From an uncultured Mycoplasmatota bacterium (GTDB lineage: Bacteria > Bacillota_I > Bacilli_A > RF39 > UBA660): a DNA stretch of 8,020 nt. Shown here one piece after another: positions 1 to 6,592 of this stretch. The position numbers were made by a program, and so were the translations under genes. Each line of letters opens with the position of its first letter. Position 1 is the first letter of the stretch. The stretch is taken from the NCBI GenBank assembly GCA_947384645.1, contig CANDHX010000053.1:1-8020 (forward strand), given 5' to 3'. Below the pieces are notes generated by a model. It searched no databases. It was given only the letters and a program-made list of their open reading frames with translations, and was not told where the DNA came from.

Positions 1-49
1 CCGAGATTCCGGATTGTGACTGGAGTTCAGACGTGTGCTCTTCCGATCT
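1..49. other. Illumina sequencing adapter remnant (not genomic)
   Basis: Positions 16-49 match the 34-base Illumina TruSeq read-2 adapter, from GTGACTGGAGTTC through to GCTCTTCCGATCT. Positions 8-15 (TCCGGATT) sit where the 8-base i7 index belongs. Positions 2-7 (CGAGAT) equal the end of the P7 flow-cell sequence; base 1 is C where P7 has A. The order P7 tail, index, adapter, insert is that of a library molecule, so genomic sequence starts at position 50. The adapter match is seen directly and recalled from the known oligonucleotide sequence; I did not identify the index set. This is an untrimmed contig end. Confidence 0.97.
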
Positions 50-2630
50 TCGATTCTAATCTCTTCATCGCTGTTTCAGTCAATATTTTAGTCTTATCAT
101 ACATCAAATAAGCATAAGCTATTTTATCGCTTCTTCCTACACGCCCTCTTATTTGATATAGTTGGCTTAACCCAAATAATTGGGCATCTAAAATAATGAT
201 AGTATTCACGTTTGGTATATCTATTCCAGTTTCGATAATCGTCGTACATATCAAAATGTCATATTCTTTTTCAATAAATTTTTCCATAATCGAATTTAGC
301 TGCTCGCTGGACATTTGTCCATGACCTGTAATGACGCTTGCTTCTGGAACCAATTTAGAAACTGTGTTTTTAACTTTTTCTAAAGCTTCGATGTTATTTA
401 TAAGAATGAAAATTTGTCCTTTTCTCGTAAGTTCTTTATAGATTGCGTCTTTTATTATGAGTTCATTTTCTTCGATGACGTATGTCTGGATTGGGTATCT
501 ATTTATAGGTGGCGTATCGAGTACGGATAGACTTCTAAGTCCACTCATGGCGAGTTTTAGGGTTCTCGGTATCGGAGTGGCAGAAAGTGTAAGCACGTTT
601 ACGTCATTTTTAAGTTTTTTAATTTTTTCTTTGTGGGTAACCCCAAATCGCTGTTCTTCATCTATAACTAGAAGCCCTAGTTGTTTATATTTTATGTTGT
701 CATTTAGTAATTTGTGGGTACCGATTACGATATCGATTTTTCCAGCTTCTAAGTCTTTCATAATGACATTAATCTTTTTTTGAGTTACATATCTATTGAC
801 TAACTCAATGCGGATTGGATAGTCTTTAAATCTTTCTAAAGCATTGTTATATTGTTGTTTTGATAATATAGTCGTCGGGCATAAATAGGCAACTTGAAAA
901 CCATTTATTACAGTTTTAAACATCGCTCTAAAAGCGACTTCTGTTTTACCGTATCCGACGTCTCCACAAAGAAGCCTATCCATAGGAGCTGCGTTTTTTA
1001 AATCGATATCTATTTCTTTGATAGTTTTTTCTTGATCTCCCGTTAGAGTAAAAGGAAAAGATAGAGCAAATTTAATTTCTTCTTCAAAGTCTTTATATGC
1101 TATGCCTTTTATTTTATTTCGACTTCTGTATAATTCGATTAGCTCTTCCGATATATCTTTTATGCGTGCTCTCGTTTCTCTTTTCTTTTTTGCCCAAGAG
1201 ATACTATTTAATTTGCTGAGTTTTGGCGTTTGTCCTATTCCATCATTATATTTAAAAAGTTTATCGATGTTTTCAACAGGAACATATACTTTATCTTTTC
1301 CTAAATATTCCAATTCGATGTAGTCTTTTGTGAATTCTCCTCTAGTTAGTGTTTTAAGACCTCTATAGATTCCTATTCCGTGAGTCTCGTGGACAATATA
1401 GTCTCCCGCATTTAAATCTGTAAAAGTTTTGATTTTTCGTCCTATCTTAATGGTATTTTTATACTTAATTTCTTTTTTTAAAGCATTTTCTATATCATAT
1501 GGGGATATCACTATAAAATTATTAAATATGAACCCGGCATTGATACTTCTTTCAATTACATTGATTTGTTTATCTAAGATTCTGTCTTCATTAGTAATTT
1601 TCGCCTCTTCTAATATATTTAAGATGACATTTTTTTGTTTCTGATTTTCGAGTGCAAAGATTATCGTATTCTTTTTTGTTTCTTTGCGGCAAAAGTTTTG
1701 AATTTTAGCGAAGTCTCCATTAAAATTTATGATTTCTTTTGAATTATAAGCTAGCGTTTTTTCTCCTTTATAATAGTTAATTCCTTCTATTTTAAATAAT
1801 TTGTGAGGATTAAGTTCTTCCAATTCATACATAAATTTTGTCTCTTTATTCAGCTCTTTGTGAACTTTGTATTCAAAAATTTCATTTTGCAGATTTGTAT
1901 AATTAGTTTTTAGTTGGGTTTCGTCTATCAAGAATACGGTCGGGTTCTTTAAGTAATCTAATAGTGAGTTCGGATTTTCTGTTAAAGTTTCATTGTATCT
2001 CTGTATTTCAATTTTTGATATTTCTTCGATACTTCTTTGAGTGTTTTCATCAAATGTTTTTATGGAATCGATTTCTTCGCCAAAAAATTCTATACGTATT
2101 GGTAAATCATTTTGTATGGGAAATACATCGATTATAAAACCCCTTACTGCATATTCTCCTGTAGCAGTAACAAGTGAATCTTTACGATATCCCAGTTCTT
2201 CTAATCTTTCTAAAATTATTTCCCGGGAAATATTTTTATTCGAAAGTTCTATTAAAAGAGATGACTTTTTTTGTTTATCTGGCAAAAATTTTAGATATCC
2301 CATGAGTGACGTTACTATTAAGTGAGGTTTTGATTTTTCATTCGTTATCTTTTCTAGAGTTTCTAATCTTTTTATTTTTAAGTCTGGCGAGACAGCTAAA
2401 GCAACAGAAGTAAGGAAGTCGTCCATTGGAAAAAACAGACACTCTTCATCATATGTCTGTAATAATTTAAAGTATGTGTTTGCCTCATAGAGAGTACTCG
2501 TCAAGACAATGACGTCGTTTCGATTTTTTTCAAAGTAATTTGCTATATATATCGCTTGTAATTCTTTAGTGAGACCGGATACTTTGTAATTTTCTTTATA
2601 TTCGAATTTATCAGTAATAAATTTTAACAT
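50..2630 (-). CDS. mfd: Transcription-repair coupling factor Mfd, 3' end missing (adapter junction)
   Basis: Mfd is a DNA translocase that binds RNA polymerase stalled at lesions, removes it and recruits UvrA for nucleotide excision repair. About 860 genuine residues are present. The UvrB-like N-terminal module includes GEYAVRGFIIDVFP (158-171). The CarD-like RNA polymerase interaction domain begins near residue 405 (AGDYIVHETHGIGIYRG, 408-424). The SF2 motor has Walker A GDVGYGKTE (556-564), DEEQ (657-660), SATPIPRTL (683-691) and motif VI QIRGRVGRS (826-834). The frame goes on into the adapter, so residues 861-867 (KIGRAHV) and the stop at 27-29 are artefact. Family members are about 1,150-1,180 residues, so roughly the last 270-300, including the C-terminal autoinhibitory domain, are absent for a technical reason. 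The ATG is 3 bases past the pth stop and has only a weak Shine-Dalgarno (TAGAAT), suggesting translational coupling to pth. Confidence 0.96.
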
Positions 2631-2633
2631 TTT

Positions 2634-3185
2634 TTATTCTACGTATTTATAATCTAGAGTGCCTACTATTTCTTCTTTTATAAATGCTTCTACTATTTTT
2701 TCTGAATTTGAAATCACTTTATCTAAAGTCTCTTTTTCTCCTGTTGTAAAATTTCCTAAAACGTAGTCTTTGGTATCTCTCGATTTATCATTGGAAATCC
2801 CAACTTTATATTGATAAAATTTTTGATTTCCGAGGCAGCTTATTATTGACTTTATACCATTATCTCCGCCACTTGAGCTATCAAATTTTACCCGTACTCT
2901 TCCTAAGGGTAAGTCTAAATCATCTCTTATGACGAGAACGTCTTTTTCTTCTATTTTAAAGTAGTCGACAAAAGGTTTTATTACGTTACCCGATAGGTTC
3001 ATGAAACTTTGGGGTTTTAAAAATATTACTTTTTCTCCAAAAATCTGTTTTTGAAGATATAATCCGTTAAATTTTGTAGAAAATTTTTCTCCTCTGCAAA
3101 TATTATCGATTATCATGAATCCTACATTGTGCCTAGTATTTTCGTATTCTTTACCAGGATTTCCTAATCCGCAAATCAACTTCAT
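2634..3185 (-). CDS. pth: Peptidyl-tRNA hydrolase
   Basis: Pth cleaves peptidyl-tRNAs dropped by ribosomes and recycles the tRNA; it is cytosolic and usually essential. The protein has 183 residues, near the usual 185-195. Visible family motifs are GLGNPGKEYENTRHN (6-20), with N9 and the catalytic H19; LKPQSFMNLSG (56-66), with M62 and N63; and IRDDLDLPLG (86-95), with D91 matching E. coli D93. The usual GGHNG segment reads GGDNG (106-110), so the position of E. coli H113 is Asp. The normally Arg-rich stretch after it reads KVGISND. The catalytic His-Asp pair is intact, so an active enzyme is likely. The start follows a strong AAGGAGG site. The gene lies between the methyltransferase gene (1-base gap) and mfd (3-base gap); pth close to mfd is also known in Bacillus subtilis (spoVC-fin-mfd), but no fin lies between them here. 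Confidence 0.96.
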   Translation of the reverse strand: MKLICGLGNPGKEYENTRHNVGFMIIDNICRGEKFSTKFNGLYLQKQIFGEKVIFLKPQSFMNLSGNVIKPFVDYFKIEEKDVLVIRDDLDLPLGRVRVKFDSSSGGDNGIKSIISCLGNQKFYQYKVGISNDKSRDTKDYVLGNFTTGEKETLDKVISNSEKIVEAFIKEEIVGTLDYKYVE

Positions 3186-3186
3186 C

Positions 3187-3882
3187 TTATTCCTCCTTAA
3201 AAATATTTTGGTATGTTTTTCTATTCAATATATTAACGATTTCTATTTTGAGGTCATCTTTTTTATAGTTTGAAGCTTCTAATAAAAAAAATTCTGTCGA
3301 ATTATCGTTTTTGGTCTGTATTAAAACTATTTTTCTAATACCCAATTTGTATTTTTGACAAAGCTCAACTGTTTCTAACATGCGTTCTATGCGGTGTACT
3401 AGGTAAAATGCCCCCGTTTCTTTTATATTTCTTTTTGTTATTTTAAATATATCTTCTAAAGTTATAGCTATTTCATGTCTAGCGAGCTTTTTGATACTAT
3501 TGGTGTTTTTATAAGAATTTTCTATGTTTTTAAAATACGGAGGATTACATATTATGCAATCGTATTTGTCTTGCCCTATAAAATCTTTAGCATCACAATT
3601 ATAGAGCTTTATGATGTCGTCTAATTCGTTTTCTTTTATACTCTCATTTGCCAGGTTAAAAACTTCTTTTTGAATTTCAATTGCATCTATCGATATCGCA
3701 TCAAATTTTGACGCCAATATCAAAGGAATTGGTGCATTTCCCGTACATAAATCTAGAATTTTATATCCTTTTTTAATTTTTACAAATTCGGCGAGCAAAA
3801 TTGAGTCTATGCTGAATTTAAAGTATTCTCTATTTTGATATATTTTTAGACCATAATCGAATAAATCATTTTTCTCTATCAT
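3187..3882 (-). CDS. yabB: SAM-dependent N6-adenine methyltransferase, YabB/TrmN6 family
   Basis: This is a class I methyltransferase of the YabB/TrmN6 type (COG4123-like), a family that includes the enzyme making N6-methyladenosine at position 37 of tRNA-Val. In the 231 residues, the family opening GLKIYQNREYFKFSIDSILL (11-30) leads to the SAM-binding motif I DLCTGNAPIPL (44-54), and the catalytic NPPYF motif stands at 113-117, typical of amino-group methylation. ARHE (134-137) is also usual in this family. The C-terminal part (about 150-231) holds no further motif I can name. The start overlaps the end of ricT by 17 bases and has no clear Shine-Dalgarno, so coupled translation is likely. 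Neighbouring ricT in this order matches the B. subtilis holB-yaaT-yabA-yabB region, without yabA. The family call is firm; the exact RNA substrate is inferred. Confidence 0.9.
   Translation of the reverse strand: MIEKNDLFDYGLKIYQNREYFKFSIDSILLAEFVKIKKGYKILDLCTGNAPIPLILASKFDAISIDAIEIQKEVFNLANESIKENELDDIIKLYNCDAKDFIGQDKYDCIICNPPYFKNIENSYKNTNSIKKLARHEIAITLEDIFKITKRNIKETGAFYLVHRIERMLETVELCQKYKLGIRKIVLIQTKNDNSTEFFLLEASNYKKDDLKIEIVNILNRKTYQNIFKEE
3190..3198 (-). promoter_or_regulatory. Strong ribosome binding site for pth
   Basis: The minus strand reads AAGGAGGAA here, with the AGGAGG core 6 bases from the pth ATG at 3185. The same bases encode the last three residues (K-E-E) of the methyltransferase, whose TAA follows at once. 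Termination upstream and initiation of pth are therefore physically linked, and the site fixes the pth start. Confidence 0.85.
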
Positions 3883-4642
3883 TTAATTGTACCGTTTCAT
3901 AAGTATTTTCATTTATTTTTACAGCATAGGTCAAATTCAGAATATCTAAGTCAGTCACTACTGCTTCTTTGCCTTTATAAGCAACTTTTTCTCTTAAACT
4001 CGGAAGCTTCTTTCTATTTTCTTCGTATAAATCATTTTCGTAAGTAAAACAACATAGTAATCTGCCACAAGCTCCATTTATCTTAGTAGGATTTAATGCA
4101 ATATTTTGGTTTTTAACCATATTTATATTTACAGAATTGACGGATTGTAAGCATCCATGACAGCAAAGCACTTTACCGCAAAGGCCTATGCCACCTACTA
4201 ACTTTGCTTTATCTCGAACGCCTATTTGATGTAATTCTATTCTCGTGTGATATTTTGCAGCCAATTCCTTTACAAGGTTTCTAAAATCGACTCTTTCGTC
4301 CGATACAAAATTAAAAAATAAGACTTTCCTATCCAAAGAATAGTTTGCATCGAGTAAATTCATATTCATGTTAAGATTTTTAACGAGTTCTTTGGTATAC
4401 TTTAATACATCTTGTGAATCTTTTACATTTTTTAAATACTTTTTATATTCTTCTTCAGTTGCTTTGCCTAAAATAGTTTTTAAATTTTTGGGGCTAGTTA
4501 CCTTCTCTATTTCATAGATTTCTCCTAGTTGTAAACCTCTTTCTGTTTCAACTTTTACTTTATCGCCTTTTTGGTATTCTTCCTCGGTTTCAAAATTATA
4601 TACTTTGCCATCGGATTTGAACTTTACTCTAACTACTAACAT
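3866..4642 (-). CDS. ricT: RicT/YaaT, PSP1-domain iron-sulfur protein
   Basis: RicT (YaaT) belongs to the PSP1 C-terminal domain family. In B. subtilis it forms the Y-complex with RicA and RicF, which carries 4Fe-4S clusters and acts with RNase Y in mRNA maturation, also affecting sporulation, competence and biofilm formation. The 258-residue protein has the diagnostic cysteines: GLCGKVLCCHGC gives C155, C160, C161 and C164, and GACGRLLCCF gives C192, C197 and C198, joined by the conserved stretch KNQNIALNPTKI (177-188). The N-terminal part (about 1-50) resembles a small beta-rich domain, followed by a charged helical stretch (60-95). The start has a near-consensus ribosome binding site, and the stop overlaps the methyltransferase start. 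All cluster ligands seem intact, so an iron-sulfur role is likely; whether RicA and RicF exist in this organism cannot be seen here. Confidence 0.93.
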   Translation of the reverse strand: MLVVRVKFKSDGKVYNFETEEEYQKGDKVKVETERGLQLGEIYEIEKVTSPKNLKTILGKATEEEYKKYLKNVKDSQDVLKYTKELVKNLNMNMNLLDANYSLDRKVLFFNFVSDERVDFRNLVKELAAKYHTRIELHQIGVRDKAKLVGGIGLCGKVLCCHGCLQSVNSVNINMVKNQNIALNPTKINGACGRLLCCFTYENDLYEENRKKLPSLREKVAYKGKEAVVTDLDILNLTYAVKINENTYETVQLNDREK

Positions 4643-4646
4643 TTTT

Positions 4647-4656
4647 TCACATCCTT
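4647..4656 (-). promoter_or_regulatory. Ribosome binding site for ricT, overlapping the holB stop
   Basis: The minus strand reads AAGGATGTGA, one mismatch from the ideal AAGGAGGTGA, ending 4 bases before the ricT ATG. Its last three bases are the TGA stop codon of holB. This supports the chosen ricT start and suggests that ribosomes finishing holB help ricT initiation. Confidence 0.7.
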
Positions 4657-5459
4657 AATTCGAAAAAGATTTTTTCTAATAACAAATCGAAGTTCATATT
4701 TTGCGATAATTTATTAAAAGTTTCATTCAAGTATTTTGTTTTTTTAATTATTTCTTCAAACTTGTTATTATTTTTAATTAGATTAACTATATTTAAATCC
4801 AGTTCATGAATCGATTTCATATTACAGGCTGTATTATAATAATCTTTGAGCAAATTTTCAACTGTTCTTGCGTTTTCTTTTAAGAATTTGTCTTGGCTTT
4901 TAATTTTATATAGTTCTCTGTGGTCTTTTTTTTCGATACATGTAATAATTCTATTTACTATGTTTAGTATATCTTCAGTAATAGATTGATTATCTTCTTT
5001 TTCATAGATTAGATTTATATTTTCGCATCTACTTTTAATCGTCGGAAGAAGTAAATCGGATTTTTCTGTAATTAAAAAACCTATTACATTCGGATTTGGT
5101 TCTTCGATTGTTTTTAGAAGCTTATTTGCTGCTGTTTCGTTCATACTCTCAGCTGGAATTATAATGTAGAAAATATTGTCTGATAATATTGGTTTTATTT
5201 TTATTCTCTCTTGTAAGTCGGCAATCTGATTTTTTTTGATATCTTTTTCTTCTTTGCGAATAATTATTAATTCGAGGTATGTCTCTACATCTATTTGATG
5301 TCTCGCTATTTCATCTGTTTTAGAAATCTGGTCTTTGATGAGTTCTTTTATATCGTGAAGACTCGCTTCTTGGTCATTTGTTTCCACTAAAAAAATATGG
5401 GAATTAATATTCTCATCGAATTCATTTCTCAATTTTTTAAGGTTATTATTCTGTTCCAT
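4647..5459 (-). CDS. holB: DNA polymerase III subunit delta prime (divergent)
   Basis: Delta prime is the non-hydrolysing subunit of the clamp loader and works with DnaX and delta (HolA) to open and load the beta sliding clamp. The 270-residue protein keeps AANKLLKTIEEP (110-121) and the SRC sensor motif KSRCENI (142-148), which supplies the arginine finger to the neighbouring ATPase site. The region after SHIFLVE (20-26), where a P-loop would lie, reads TNDQEASL with no GxxGxGK, and no four-cysteine zinc knuckle is present; loss of ATP binding is normal for delta prime. It is shorter than the usual 310-335 residues. The C-terminal half is helical and very rich in Asn and Lys. The stop lies 4 bases before ricT, as in the conserved holB-yaaT pairing. 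It could be confused with a generic AAA protein, but SRC plus context favour holB. Confidence 0.88.
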   Translation of the reverse strand: MEQNNNLKKLRNEFDENINSHIFLVETNDQEASLHDIKELIKDQISKTDEIARHQIDVETYLELIIIRKEEKDIKKNQIADLQERIKIKPILSDNIFYIIIPAESMNETAANKLLKTIEEPNPNVIGFLITEKSDLLLPTIKSRCENINLIYEKEDNQSITEDILNIVNRIITCIEKKDHRELYKIKSQDKFLKENARTVENLLKDYYNTACNMKSIHELDLNIVNLIKNNNKFEEIIKKTKYLNETFNKLSQNMNFDLLLEKIFFELRM

Positions 5460-5462
5460 AGT

Positions 5463-5469
5463 ACCTCTT
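5463..5469 (-). promoter_or_regulatory. Ribosome binding site for holB
   Basis: The minus strand reads AAGAGGT, with GAGG 4 bases before the holB ATG. Its first base is the T-complementary end of the TAA stop of the small upstream gene, so the two genes are joined end to end. The spacing is slightly short but the site supports the chosen start. Confidence 0.55.
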
Positions 5470-5648
5470 TAAATCAATAACAGCCCCACTAAGACAAAAA
5501 GTCCAGGAAATCCGAGAACAGCAATTGACGATATCGTATACAAGTTTATAGGAATAAACAGCTTTAAACTTTCCATGATAATATTAAAACTATAAAGTAT
5601 TGCAAAAGCAAAAATTATTCTTTTCGTAATTTTATATATATGTTTCAT
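5469..5648 (-). CDS. bofA: Short BofA-family membrane protein
   Basis: This 59-residue open frame fills most of the gap between recR and holB. BofA in endospore formers is an integral membrane protein that holds the SpoIVFB protease inactive until pro-sigma-K should be processed; the family also occurs outside classic sporulators. The C-terminal segment IPINLYTISSIAVLGFPGLF (32-51) follows the family pattern, as I recall it, of a PIN segment and a G-x-P-G turn, and ends in the hydrophobic VLVGLLLI. Residues 11-24 form a first hydrophobic segment after a basic start (MKHIYKITKR). BofA of B. subtilis is about 87 residues, so the first membrane span appears to be missing. The gene follows recR by 30 bases, the same neighbour as in B. 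subtilis. The Shine-Dalgarno is poor and a stop codon lies three codons upstream, so no longer ATG form exists. The family call rests on the C-terminus and the context. Confidence 0.78.
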   Translation of the reverse strand: MKHIYKITKRIIFAFAILYSFNIIMESLKLFIPINLYTISSIAVLGFPGLFVLVGLLLI

Positions 5649-5678
5649 ATCGTTTAATTATATGATATCTTTTTTAAA

Positions 5679-6281
5679 TTATGCTACTTCTTTTCTGTCG
5701 TATAGAGCTCTTTCTAATGTTAAAATGTCTAAATAATCGAGTTCTGCTCCCATTGGAATTCCATAGGATAATCTAGTTATTGTAATATTTTCGTTTGATA
5801 GGATTTTTTTTAAGTAAAGGGTTGTAGTATCTCCTTCTATTGTAGGTCTTAAAGCTATGATAACTTCTGCCTTTTTTAAATCCTTGCAGCGAGTAATTAA
5901 CTTTGAAATATTTAAATCATCTGGATTTATACCATCAATCGGGGAGATTAGGCCCCCTAATACGTGATATACTCCATTGAATTTTCCTGTTTTTTCAAAC
6001 ATAAAAATGCTTTTGTAATCCTCGACAACACATATTAATTTTTGATTTCTTGCACTATCTTCACAGATTTTACATATTTTTTGGTCTGTTAAATGCCCAC
6101 ATACATCACAGTTTCTCAAAGTAGTTTCAATTTCATCGATAGAATGTGCAAAATCTTTTAATTCTTCTTTGTCGAGTTTAATCAAAGAAAGAGCATATCT
6201 CTCGGCAGTTCTTTCTCCAATTCCTGGAAGCTTCTTGAAATACTCTATTAATCTTTCTAATAGTTCTGGGTAAATGTTCAT
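5679..6281 (-). CDS. recR: Recombination mediator RecR
   Basis: RecR acts with RecO (and RecF) to load RecA onto SSB-coated single-stranded DNA in gap repair. The protein has the standard length of 200 residues. It shows a helix-hairpin-helix LPGIGERTAERYA (18-30), a four-cysteine zinc finger (C58, C61, C70, C73), a Toprim domain from ICVVED (83-88) to about residue 175 including RPTIEGDTT (145-153), and the C-terminal RLSYGIPMGAELDYLDILTL (170-189), corresponding to the conserved HGxPxGxELEYxD segment. The ATG overlaps the ybaB stop by one base (TGATG), so recR is probably translated by re-initiation after ybaB; no strong Shine-Dalgarno is present. The ybaB-recR pair is one of the most conserved in bacteria. 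Confidence 0.97.
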   Translation of the reverse strand: MNIYPELLERLIEYFKKLPGIGERTAERYALSLIKLDKEELKDFAHSIDEIETTLRNCDVCGHLTDQKICKICEDSARNQKLICVVEDYKSIFMFEKTGKFNGVYHVLGGLISPIDGINPDDLNISKLITRCKDLKKAEVIIALRPTIEGDTTTLYLKKILSNENITITRLSYGIPMGAELDYLDILTLERALYDRKEVA

Positions 6282-6577
6282 CAGAACAAGCCGCCTAGTT
6301 GTTGACTATATGCACCTAGTTCTCTTTCGATTTCTTTTTCTATCTTTTTTATGGCGTCGTTCATTGCAATCGTTATCATATCACAAAGAACATCTCTATC
6401 TTCGTTTAGGTCTCCCGTGTAGGTAATTTCGATTTTTGTGATCGCTTTTTTTCCCGTCATCGTAACTTTTACCCATTCCGACTCTCCAATAAACGATGAG
6501 TTATATATTTTCTCCTGTTTTTTAGTAATTTCTCTTTGCATTTTTTGAGCTTGTGCCATTATTCCTTGCATATTCAT
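6281..6577 (-). CDS. ybaB: YbaB/EbfC nucleoid-associated protein
   Basis: YbaB/EbfC proteins form small dimers that bind DNA and are nucleoid-associated; the adjacency to recR and dnaX suggests a link to repair or replication, but the exact role is unsettled. The 98-residue protein opens with MNMQGIMAQAQKMQREITKK (1-20), the typical Met/Gln-rich coiled coil, continues with a beta region (VKVTMTGKKAITKIEI, 37-52) and a long C-terminal helix (about 62-88), and ends in GGLF, a common tail for the family. It is a little shorter than the B. subtilis protein (about 107). A strong ribosome binding site precedes the ATG, and the stop overlaps the recR start by one base. Confidence 0.95.
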   Translation of the reverse strand: MNMQGIMAQAQKMQREITKKQEKIYNSSFIGESEWVKVTMTGKKAITKIEITYTGDLNEDRDVLCDMITIAMNDAIKKIEKEIERELGAYSQQLGGLF

Positions 6578-6586
6578 AATATTTTT

Positions 6587-6592
6587 CCTCCT
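6587..6592 (-). promoter_or_regulatory. Strong ribosome binding site for ybaB, overlapping the dnaX stop
   Basis: The minus strand reads AGGAGG here, 9 bases before the ybaB ATG. Its first two bases are the last two of the dnaX TAG stop (6593-6591). It fixes the ybaB start and allows strong independent initiation of ybaB within a shared transcript. Confidence 0.85.

Noticed and set aside
457..2325. Four plus-strand open frames (457-783, 1102-1323, 1429-1644, 2041-2325)
   Set aside because: All lie inside mfd on the opposite strand; they are Ser/Phe/Leu-rich with no recognisable domain and no ribosome binding site, as expected for antisense shadows of a real AT-rich gene.
4926..4933. A8 run in holB as a second programmed frameshift site
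   Set aside because: Its -1 frame stop comes seven codons later inside a domain with no known short form; it is better used as a chance control for the dnaX site.
5657..5662. TATAAT on the minus strand upstream of bofA as a -10 promoter element
   Set aside because: No acceptable -35 at 16-18 bases, no extended -10, and transcription would start almost at the ATG. Such hexamers are frequent by chance in DNA this AT-rich.
5460..5678. Riboswitch, small RNA or terminator between recR and holB
   Set aside because: Most of the stretch is the bofA-like gene; the remaining 30 and 9 bases hold no hairpin with a T tract.
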